Below, one piece after another: positions 25,646 to 34,289 of a DNA stretch of 64,000 nucleotides (the stretch's first letter is position 1; each line of letters begins with the position of its first letter). The notes beneath the pieces are model-generated. The model was not told the origin of the DNA and ran no database searches. It was given only the letters and a program-made list of their open reading frames with translations. The stretch lies in contig CBDAMQ010000031.1 in NCBI GenBank assembly GCA_965197275.1, positions 248,001-312,000 on the forward strand, written 5' to 3'. Origin of the DNA: DASCOT01 sp965197275 (GTDB taxonomy: Bacteria > Acidobacteriota > UBA890 > WLXD01). Position numbers and translations under genes: made by a program.

Positions 25646-27168
25646 TGTCTCGTCCGGCGGCCCGCTTGGCGGTTGGCGTCTTGCTGCTGGCAATCTCGAC
25701 CGTACCGCTAGGGAATGCGAGCTCGGGCCTGCTGACCCGTGAGTCTGTCCGAGCCGGGCATCCGATGCGCTACATGGTTGCCGATCCGCTCTTTAGGCTG
25801 GAGCAGCATCGCCTCAGCCACGCGGGCGAGGCCATCGATCACGAGGAGGAACTATCAGGGGCGCTCGTGCCCGGGGTCATCATCGCGCATGGTTTCGCAG
25901 CCTCCGAGCGCCTGATGCTCGGGTACGCGCACACCCTGGCACTCGCCGGCTATGCCGTCGTTCTGATGGATTTCGCTGGACACGGCCGCAACGCGCTGAT
26001 CTTCGATCGTGACGCTCTGCAAAACGGCATCGACAATGCCTACGAGGTTCTCGTTGCGCAGCCAGAGGTCGACCCAGAGCGCATCGCGCTAGTGGGACAC
26101 TCGATGGGCAGCGGCGCGGTCATGGCGGCCGCCCGCCGTAACCCGGAGCGCTATCGGGCCACAGTGGGCGTATCGCCAGTTACGGCGGAGGTGACCAGCT
26201 CTACGCCGCGAAACCTGCTTCTCCAGGCCGGAACCTGGGAGCCATCCTATCTGCGCAACGCGGAGTTTCTGCTGCAGCGGGCTGGTGGGCCGAGCGACGA
26301 TTTTGCTAGCGGCCGAGCTCGGGCTCTGGTTCCGATCGCTGCCGCGCAGCATCTCTCGATTCTCTTCAGGAGCGCCAGCCATCGCGGTGTGGTGCAGTGG
26401 CTCGACCGGGCGCTGGAGTTCGCGCCGCTGGAACGCGTCGAGTACCGCGACCGACGCATCTTTTGGTGGTTCGGTCACGTGGCCGGCTGGCTGCTCATCG
26501 TCATCTCGATGGCGCCGGTACATCGACGCGACGCGGACCGGGAGCGGCAGCGCGTACGCCGGCCGATGCAATGGGTGGCGGTGGCCGGAGCGCCTGTGAT
26601 TGCAAGCCTGTTGGTGGCCCTGCTGGCGCCGCTGATCGACGTTGGGGGCCTCGGCGGCATGATGGTCGCCGCCGGGCTCGCCCTGTGGCTGTCGATCGCT
26701 GGCACGATGGCATTGATGCTGGGATTCCGCCCAGGTCCGCCCGCTGGGCGCGACGTCTTGTGGGGTGCCGGCCTGTTCGCCTTTCTGTGGTTTGCCGTCG
26801 GGGCAACGTCCGACTACGTCTGGCTGAACTGGCGGCTGGTGTCGCCGCGGCTGGTGAGCTTCCCGATCTTCGCCCTGGCGTGCATTCCGTGGTTCACGGC
26901 GACGGAGCTGTTACAAGGCGATCCCGGCGGCCGCAGTCGCTGGCCGGCCTACCTGACGCAGACGGCGGCACTCGTTGCCGGACTGCTGGTGATAGCCGCA
27001 CTGGTTCCGACGATGCGGGTGGTGACCGCGATGTTGCCGGTACTACCGTTCTATCTCGGCGTCCTGTCGATCGTCGGCAGTCGGTTCAACCGACCGTGGG
27101 GCTATGGCATCGGCGCCGGGATGTTCTTCGGCTGGCTGCTGGCGTCGGCGTTCCCGCTGGTCGGTTAG
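25642..27168 (+). CDS. Membrane-anchored alpha/beta hydrolase
   Basis: A 508-residue protein with two parts. After a signal/anchor helix, residues 80-260 form an alpha/beta hydrolase: oxyanion region IIAHGFAAS, the nucleophile elbow GHSMG (Ser154) and an upstream DFAGHGRN strand. Residues 290-505 hold about six or seven hydrophobic helices, for example HVAGWLLIVISMAPV, ASLLVALLAPLIDVGGLGGMMVAAGLALWL and PWFTATELLQGD. The hydrolase is probably outside or at the membrane face. Substrate (ester, lipid or peptide) unknown. Coupled to DUF3052 by an ATGA overlap; an ATG one codon later is an alternative start. Confidence 0.85.
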   Translation: MMSRPAARLAVGVLLLAISTVPLGNASSGLLTRESVRAGHPMRYMVADPLFRLEQHRLSHAGEAIDHEEELSGALVPGVIIAHGFAASERLMLGYAHTLALAGYAVVLMDFAGHGRNALIFDRDALQNGIDNAYEVLVAQPEVDPERIALVGHSMGSGAVMAAARRNPERYRATVGVSPVTAEVTSSTPRNLLLQAGTWEPSYLRNAEFLLQRAGGPSDDFASGRARALVPIAAAQHLSILFRSASHRGVVQWLDRALEFAPLERVEYRDRRIFWWFGHVAGWLLIVISMAPVHRRDADRERQRVRRPMQWVAVAGAPVIASLLVALLAPLIDVGGLGGMMVAAGLALWLSIAGTMALMLGFRPGPPAGRDVLWGAGLFAFLWFAVGATSDYVWLNWRLVSPRLVSFPIFALACIPWFTATELLQGDPGGRSRWPAYLTQTAALVAGLLVIAALVPTMRVVTAMLPVLPFYLGVLSIVGSRFNRPWGYGIGAGMFFGWLLASAFPLVG

Positions 27169-27184
27169 TTGCGGACACCCGAGA

Positions 27185-27847
27185 TCATGCGGGCGCGGGA
27201 TCCTGCACCGTTGGCGCGAGCCCGCGACCGAGCACTTGTTGCAGGTGGCGGACGTATTCGCGCACCTCTGCCACGCTCACCGGAAGCCTGCCGTCTTCGA
27301 TGCGCGCCCTGATGGGAGTGAAGGCGAAGAAGAAAACCAGGCTACCGAGCAGGCTGATATGTGTCAGGTAGGGGTTCACCGCCGAGAAGGTGCCCTGCTC
27401 AATGCCCTGATCGATGATCTCTTGCACCAGGCCGAAGATGGCCAGGAGCTTCGGCAACAGGTCCTTCTCGATGTGCAGTCCGCCTGACATGACTTCGCGC
27501 AGGACCATCGCCGGAAGGGCTGGGCGCCGCAACGCAAGATCGGCGAACGTCTGGATGAACGCACGTAGCCGCTCGTCGGCCGGAGCGTCGGAGTGGCGAA
27601 TCGCTTCGAACCGCCGGTGTGCATCGGCGAAGGTCTCACGCAAGATCTCGTTGTACAGTGCGCCCTTGCCGCCGAAGTGATAGCTGATCATTGCCTTGTT
27701 AACGCCAGCCGTCTCGGCGATCTGGTCCACTCGCGTCCCCTCGAAGCCGCGCTGCGCGAACAGGTCGGTGGCGGCGTTCATGAGCGCTTCGCGCGTCGCA
27801 CCGGTGTTGCGTGCGCCCTTCCGCGGCGAGCCGGGTTCGTTAGCCAT
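27185..27847 (-). CDS. TetR-family transcriptional regulator
   Basis: A 220-residue repressor. The N-terminal TetR helix-turn-helix reads AATDLFAQRGFEGTRVDQIAETAGVNKAMISYHFGGKGALYNEIL, and the rest is an all-helical ligand/dimerisation domain. It diverges from the HMG-CoA lyase gene across a 136-base region with an AT-rich stretch, so it probably represses itself and the leucine-degradation genes. The likely inducer would be a branched acyl-CoA or related compound, but that is inference from context only. Confidence 0.93.
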   Translation of the reverse strand: MANEPGSPRKGARNTGATREALMNAATDLFAQRGFEGTRVDQIAETAGVNKAMISYHFGGKGALYNEILRETFADAHRRFEAIRHSDAPADERLRAFIQTFADLALRRPALPAMVLREVMSGGLHIEKDLLPKLLAIFGLVQEIIDQGIEQGTFSAVNPYLTHISLLGSLVFFFAFTPIRARIEDGRLPVSVAEVREYVRHLQQVLGRGLAPTVQDPAPA

Positions 27848-27882
27848 GGCGTGAACCTACCATCAGGGACTCGGTTGTTGAG

Positions 27883-27912
27883 CTAACTAAACATTTATTT
27901 AATAATAAAACA
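27883..27912. promoter_or_regulatory. AT-rich divergent promoter/operator region
   Basis: Thirty bases almost without G or C in very GC-rich surroundings, between the TetR gene and HMG-CoA lyase. It contains the 5-1-5 palindrome TTATT-T-AATAA at 27895-27905. Likely holds both promoters and the TetR operator. Confidence 0.5.
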
Positions 27913-27983
27913 GAATGCGATGAAAGCGGACGGTTGGTCGCCGATCCGCCACGACCAGGACAGTTGCTGGCGGGACAGACAGC

Positions 27984-28901
27984 ATGCCGCGAAGCGTGAC
28001 GGTGTACGAGGTAGGGCCGCGCGACGGCTTCCAGAACCTCGCCCGCTTCATCCCCACCGACACCAAGGTGGCGTTCATCGACGCCCTTGCGGCCACCGGA
28101 TTGTCGGTCGTCGAGACCACCAGCTTCGTGTCTCCGAAATGGGTGCCGCAGCTGGCCGATGCCGGCGACGTAATGGCGCGGATCAAGCGGCGTAAGGGCG
28201 TGCGTTTTCCGGTGCTAGTACCCAACGGCTTCGGGCTGGAGCGCGCGCTGGCGGCTGCGGTCGATGAGGTGGCAGTATTCACCGCTGCCTCAGAGACGTT
28301 CAATCGCCGCAATATCAATGCCTCCATCTCAGAGTCCATCGAGCGCTTTCAACCCGTCGCCGAGCGCGCTCGCGAGTGTGACGTTCGGCTGCGCGGCTAT
28401 GTGTCGACGGCGTTCGGGTGCCCGTACCAGGGTGAGGTCCCGGTGGACGCCGTCATGCGGGTTGCGGGCCACCTTTTTCAGCTCGGATGTGCCGAGGTCT
28501 CGATCGGAGACACCATCGGAATCGCCGATCCTGGCCAGGTCCGCATCATGGTGGAGCGCTTGGGAGCCGAGTTCGATCTGTCGGTGATCGCTCTGCACTT
28601 GCACGACACGTACGGACGCGGGCTGGCGAACGTGCTCGCCGGGCTCGAGGCGGGAATCACCATCTTCGACGCGGCTGCCGGGGGCCTGGGTGGCTGTCCG
28701 TACGCCGCGGGCGCTACCGGGAATCTCGCCACCGAGGATCTGGTTGCTATGCTGCACCGGCTCGGAATCGACACCGGGGTCGATCTGGAAGCGCTGGTAG
28801 AAGCGAGCACGCGCTTGGCGGAGGCTACTGGCCTGGCGCTTCCATCGCGAGCGCTGGCGGCACTGCGTCCACGTCAGCCAAAAGTTCCGGTGTCAGCGTA
28901 G
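27984..28901 (+). CDS. liuE: Hydroxymethylglutaryl-CoA lyase
   Basis: A 305-residue HMG-CoA lyase that splits 3-hydroxy-3-methylglutaryl-CoA into acetyl-CoA and acetoacetate, the last step of leucine breakdown. It has the catalytic arginine motif VGPRDGFQN, the VETTSFVSPKWVPQLADA segment, metal-binding HLHDTYGRG and the signature cysteine loop GGLGGCPYAAGATGN. Length is normal for the bacterial enzyme. It stands alone on the plus strand between TetR and the convergent carboxylase operon. Ribosome binding site is weak (GGCGGGA about eight bases upstream). The name liuE is by function; mvaB is the other common name. Confidence 0.93.
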   Translation: MPRSVTVYEVGPRDGFQNLARFIPTDTKVAFIDALAATGLSVVETTSFVSPKWVPQLADAGDVMARIKRRKGVRFPVLVPNGFGLERALAAAVDEVAVFTAASETFNRRNINASISESIERFQPVAERARECDVRLRGYVSTAFGCPYQGEVPVDAVMRVAGHLFQLGCAEVSIGDTIGIADPGQVRIMVERLGAEFDLSVIALHLHDTYGRGLANVLAGLEAGITIFDAAAGGLGGCPYAAGATGNLATEDLVAMLHRLGIDTGVDLEALVEASTRLAEATGLALPSRALAALRPRQPKVPVSA

Positions 28902-29447
28902 CTCGGATGGTCCACAGGTCGGGCCGCCAGACGAATCTGGCTCGGTCGGGCAATCGTCGGGCGCCTCGACTCGGAGAAGCTCGCGGCCCGCGACTACGGG
29001 GTCACCGACCGTCAGATCGAGCCGCCGGACCACGCCAGCGTGCGGTGCCTTAATCTCCAGCTGCATCTTCATGGCGGAGATCACCACGACCACCTGCCCT
29101 GCTTCGACAGCGTCGCCGTTTCTGACTGTTACCTCGGCCACCGTCCCCGGGATCGGTGCGGTGAGATCCCCGGCCGACGGCGCGGCTGTGCGGGGGACGA
29201 CCAGCTCTAAGTCATAGGTACGCCCACCCACATGCAGCCACCAGTGACCGCCGTCACGAAGCGCGAAAACGGTGCGATGCCGCGGGCTGGCACTCGCCTC
29301 ACGTACGCCAAATTCTGCTACCCCCAGTCTTCGGATCTCCCATGCCTGGGTCTCGCCGGCGCCGCGACGCAGGCGGATGGTCGAGCCCTCACGCGATGCA
29401 TCGATGCTCAGCTCGACTTTGCGGCACCGGAACAGCCTGGCGCTCAT
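28893..29447 (-). CDS. Biotin carboxyl carrier / C-terminal part of methylcrotonyl-CoA carboxylase alpha
   Basis: A 184-residue protein ending in a biotinyl domain: the biotinylated lysine lies in VVVISAMKMQLEIKAPH. The N-terminal half matches the BT linker region that normally joins biotin carboxylase to the carrier domain. In typical MccA (about 660 residues) these parts form one chain; here the biotin carboxylase stops first and this ORF restarts in another frame at an ATGA overlap. It may work as a separate carrier subunit, or the split may reflect a frameshift. Converges with HMG-CoA lyase, overlapping its end by nine bases. Confidence 0.88.
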   Translation of the reverse strand: MSARLFRCRKVELSIDASREGSTIRLRRGAGETQAWEIRRLGVAEFGVREASASPRHRTVFALRDGGHWWLHVGGRTYDLELVVPRTAAPSAGDLTAPIPGTVAEVTVRNGDAVEAGQVVVVISAMKMQLEIKAPHAGVVRRLDLTVGDPVVAGRELLRVEAPDDCPTEPDSSGGPTCGPSELR

Positions 29448-30964
29448 GAGGTCGCCTTGCCGGCGACGCGAAAGCCGCTGAGTGTTCGCCAGGGGTCGTT
29501 CCTCAGCCGGTCGCTGAACGACTGATCGCCTGTTTCTCGGCTGGCGGCCACAGGCTCGGCGAGCGCGGTGGCCGCCAGCGCCAGCGCCGGAACGTCGGTC
29601 TCGGTCGGCCATGCCGGCAGGTGTTCGTCCAGAAACGCGGTGGAGAGATCACCGTCGAGGAACGCCGGCAGCGCGAGCACATCCTGTAGATGGTCGAGGT
29701 TGGTTCGGATACCCAGCAACACGAAGCGGCGCAAGGCCTCGCGCATCCGCTCGATGGCCACCGCGCGGTCGCGGCCCCAGGTTGAGACCTTGGCCAGCAT
29801 CGGGTCGAAATGGACCGAGATCTCCTGTCCTTCCGTGAGCGCCGAGTCGACTCTTACGCCCGGTCCCGTGGGCTCGCGCAGCAGCAGGATGTGCCCGGAT
29901 TGCGGCAGGTAGCCGGCCGCCGGATCCTCGGCGTAGACGCGACACTCCACCGCGTGCCCGACGCAGCACGACTGGATCGCCTCGGCCGGCAGCGGCCGAC
30001 CGCAAGCGACCTCGAGCTGCAGGCGCACGAGGTCGAGACCCGTGACCCACTCGGTCACCGGATGCTCGACCTGCAACCGGGTGTTCATTTCCAAGAAGTA
30101 GAAGCTGCCGTCGGCGGTGAGCAAGAACTCGACCGTCCCGGCACCAACGTATCCGACGCTGCGAGCGGCATCGATTGCTGTGGCGCTCATGGACTCGCGC
30201 AGCTCGGCATTCACGCCCGGAGCCGGCGTCTCTTCAATGATCTTCTGATGGCGGCGCTGGACCGAGCATTCGCGCTCTCCGAGCGCCACCGTGGTTCCGT
30301 GCGAGTCGGCGAAGATCTGAACCTCGACATGGCGAGGACGCTCGATGAGCTTCTCGATGTACAGCGCCCCGTCGCCGAACGATCGCCGGGCTTCGTCGGT
30401 CGCCTGGCGGTAAAGGCGCGTCAGCTCGGCGCCGTCGCGAACAATGGACATCCCCTTGCCGCCACCTCCCGATACTGCCTTGAGAAGCGCCGGGTAGCCG
30501 AGGGCCTCGGCCGCGCTGGCAAGCTGCTCTGCGTCTCCGGGAACGGACCCAGGGACAACCGGTACACCGGCTTCCACCATGACGGTGCGTGCCTTGGTCT
30601 TGGCGCTCATGGTCTCCATCGCCGCCGCCGGAGGGCCGATGAACAGGAGCTCTGCGGCGGTTACCGAGCGGGCGAAGGACGGGCTTTCGGAGAGGAAGCC
30701 ATATCCCGGATGAACGGCGTCACAGCCGGTTGCTGCCGCCGCCTGAACCAGCGCGGCGGCGTCGACGTAGCTCGGTATCTGGACGGCCTGATCCGCAATG
30801 GCGATGTGCGGCGAGTTCTCGTCCTCGGCGGGGTAGACAGCAACTACCTCGATCCCAGCCGCGTGGCAGGTGCGTGTAATGCGAACCGCGATCTCGCCGC
30901 GATTGGCGATCAGCACCCGCTCCGGTAGCGGCAGCGATTGAGCCAGAGGCGTGTTACAGACCAC
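29444..30964 (-). CDS. liuD: Biotin carboxylase part of methylcrotonyl-CoA carboxylase alpha
   Basis: A 506-residue ATP-grasp biotin carboxylase. Features are RVLIANRGEIAVRI at the start, the ATP-binding loop KAVSGGGGKGMSIV, FIGPPAAAMETMSAK, RECSVQRRHQKIIEE and the active-site FLEMNTRLQVEHPVTE. The C-terminus DPWRTLSGFRV corresponds to the site where MccA normally continues into its BT and biotinyl domains, but here it ends a few residues later. It carboxylates the biotin of the downstream carrier using ATP and bicarbonate. The GTG start overlaps the stop of the upstream hydratase by one base. Gene name given by analogy to the liu operon. Confidence 0.9.
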   Translation of the reverse strand: MVCNTPLAQSLPLPERVLIANRGEIAVRITRTCHAAGIEVVAVYPAEDENSPHIAIADQAVQIPSYVDAAALVQAAAATGCDAVHPGYGFLSESPSFARSVTAAELLFIGPPAAAMETMSAKTKARTVMVEAGVPVVPGSVPGDAEQLASAAEALGYPALLKAVSGGGGKGMSIVRDGAELTRLYRQATDEARRSFGDGALYIEKLIERPRHVEVQIFADSHGTTVALGERECSVQRRHQKIIEETPAPGVNAELRESMSATAIDAARSVGYVGAGTVEFLLTADGSFYFLEMNTRLQVEHPVTEWVTGLDLVRLQLEVACGRPLPAEAIQSCCVGHAVECRVYAEDPAAGYLPQSGHILLLREPTGPGVRVDSALTEGQEISVHFDPMLAKVSTWGRDRAVAIERMREALRRFVLLGIRTNLDHLQDVLALPAFLDGDLSTAFLDEHLPAWPTETDVPALALAATALAEPVAASRETGDQSFSDRLRNDPWRTLSGFRVAGKATS

Positions 30965-31790
30965 TAGTCCGAATGGCTCCAGGGTGGTCGGTGCTTTGCC
31001 AGAAACGCCGACATGCCGCTCCTGCCATCATCGCTGGCGCGCGCTTCGACGATCGCCTTCACTGTGTGATCGGCCGCGGCCTCGAGGCCGAGATGGGCAA
31101 CGTCCCCCACCAGGCGTTTGACTCGCGCTTGCGCATCCGGGCTGCAAGCGAGCAGATCGTCGATCACTCGATCGACCGCCGCTTCCAACTGCGCCGGCTC
31201 GACTACCTGTTGGACCAGCCCGAGCTCGTGCGCCCGTCGGGCATCGAATCGGGCTCCGGTAAGGAACAACGCCTGCGCCTGCCCCTCTCGGACGTTGCGC
31301 AGCACGTACGGCGAGATCACCGCCGGTAGGATTCCCAGTCGAGCCTCGGTGAAACCGAACGTCGCGGCGGTCGACGCTATGGCGATGTCGGCCGCCGCCA
31401 CGAAGCCTGCGCCGCCCCCGAGCGCTGCCCCTTGAACCCGCGCCACGACCGGCCGCGGACAGGTGGCGATGGCGCGAAACATGCTCTCCATGCGGCGCGC
31501 ATCATCGGCGCTCTCGGACTCGGAGCAGTCCGCCATGCGCTGCATCCAGTTGAGATCAGCACCGGCCGAGAAGTGCTTCCCCGTCGACCTGATAACGACG
31601 ACTCGCACCGTAGTGTCGTGGGCGACGGCGCCGAATACCCGGGTCATCTCGGCGATCATCACCTCGTCGAAGGCGTCGTGCACCTGCGGTCGGTCGAGCA
31701 CCACAGACAGCACGGCGTCCGAGCGTTGGAGCTTCAGCCTGGTGAGCGCTTCTTCGGGCATGTCCTCGATTCGGTCTGCGCCTCGTCCGG

Positions 31791-31794
<4 letters not shown>
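30964..31794 (-). CDS. liuC: Enoyl-CoA hydratase, probable 3-methylglutaconyl-CoA hydratase
   Basis: A 276-residue crotonase-fold enzyme. The oxyanion-hole segments are KHFSAGADLNWM and GAALGGGAGFVAAADIAIA, followed by FGFTEARLGILPAVISPYV with the catalytic glutamates in the usual spacing. The ADLNWM and PAVISPYV segments are characteristic of methylglutaconyl-CoA hydratases encoded beside methylcrotonyl-CoA carboxylase. It hydrates 3-methylglutaconyl-CoA to HMG-CoA, the substrate of the lyase nearby. GTG start overlaps the carboxyltransferase stop (GTGA). Fourth of the pathway enzymes present; substrate assignment rests on operon context. Confidence 0.9.
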
Positions 31795-33398
<1,604 letters not shown>

Positions 33399-33524
33399 GA
33401 ACAGGGTTCCGGAGACGGAGCGGGAGACGTGTGGCGAATCGAAGCGGTGTCGACCGATCCTACCGCAGTGTTCCGGACCTGGCAGGTTCGCCGGCGTCGA
33501 CGTCTGAAGCTCTGTTGAAGGACG

Positions 33525-34175
33525 CTAGCTCAAACGGACGCCGACCTCACCGATGCCGAGGTCGATGCGGATTTGAGCCTCACCCTTGCCCTGGTCCCAT
33601 CGGAGCTCGCGGGTGAACAAGCCGGCGCTCTCGGAGCGGCCAGTCGGCGTCACCAGCGACGATTCGCCGATTCCCGTGTCCATGCTCAGACGACCGACAT
33701 CCGCCTCGCGCATACGCAGCGAGACTTCGCCGATGCTCATGTCCACGGTGACGTTGCCGGCAAGCTCCCGGAGCTCGAGCTCGCCGATGCTCATGTCCAC
33801 CGCGAGGTCGATCGGTGCCGGTAACCGTACGGTCATGTTGATGTGCATGCCGCGATTGCGCCACTTGCTGAAGCCCGCGAACGACAGCTGCAGCCGATCC
33901 TCGTGGCGGTCGAACTCGAGCTCGACGTCGTCGGCGCGGTCGCGGCAAGAGCGAGCCCGCCAGCCATCACATTCGATTCTCACGTCGACTTCGATTCGGT
34001 CCGCGTTGGTCCCCTCGATCTCGAGCTCCCCGATGGGGAAGTCGATGTAAACCTCGTCGAGGTTCGAGGCATCAAAGCTGCGGGCGTACTCTCGCGCTTG
34101 GCCCGATGACGCGGGCGTGGCCGGGGGCGCCGCTACCGCGGCGATCAACATTAGCGACAGCAGGCTGGCCTGCAT
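33525..34175 (-). CDS. Exported DUF4097-like protein with D-x-x-IGE repeats
   Basis: A 216-residue protein with a signal peptide (LLSLMLIAAVAAPPATPA). The mature part holds five spaced copies of a repeat centred on IGE: DFPIGELEI, DMSIGELEL, DMSIGEVSL, DTGIGESSL and DLGIGEVGV. This suggests a right-handed beta-solenoid, as in the DUF4097/putative auto-transporter adhesin group. GGAGGAG lies five bases before the start chosen; a -10-like TACTAT lies about 50 bases upstream. No catalytic motif is visible. Probably periplasmic or surface structural; function unknown. A second, more typical DUF4097 protein is at 58.5 kb. Confidence 0.78.
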   Translation of the reverse strand: MQASLLSLMLIAAVAAPPATPASSGQAREYARSFDASNLDEVYIDFPIGELEIEGTNADRIEVDVRIECDGWRARSCRDRADDVELEFDRHEDRLQLSFAGFSKWRNRGMHINMTVRLPAPIDLAVDMSIGELELRELAGNVTVDMSIGEVSLRMREADVGRLSMDTGIGESSLVTPTGRSESAGLFTRELRWDQGKGEAQIRIDLGIGEVGVRLS

Positions 34176-34289
34176 GGCGACTCCTCCGTCACAAAGCTCG
34201 GGCGTGCGTTCGATAGTACAGCTACGGTCGGAAGACGTGTGGGGTTTCGTCGCCAACGAGGGATCCCGATCATCTGCCTGCGTGCGGGG

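Noticed and set aside
29810..30928. 372-codon plus-strand ORF opposite biotin carboxylase
   Set aside because: Antisense to a textbook ATP-grasp sequence; Arg/Gly/Val-rich with no motif or ribosome binding site.
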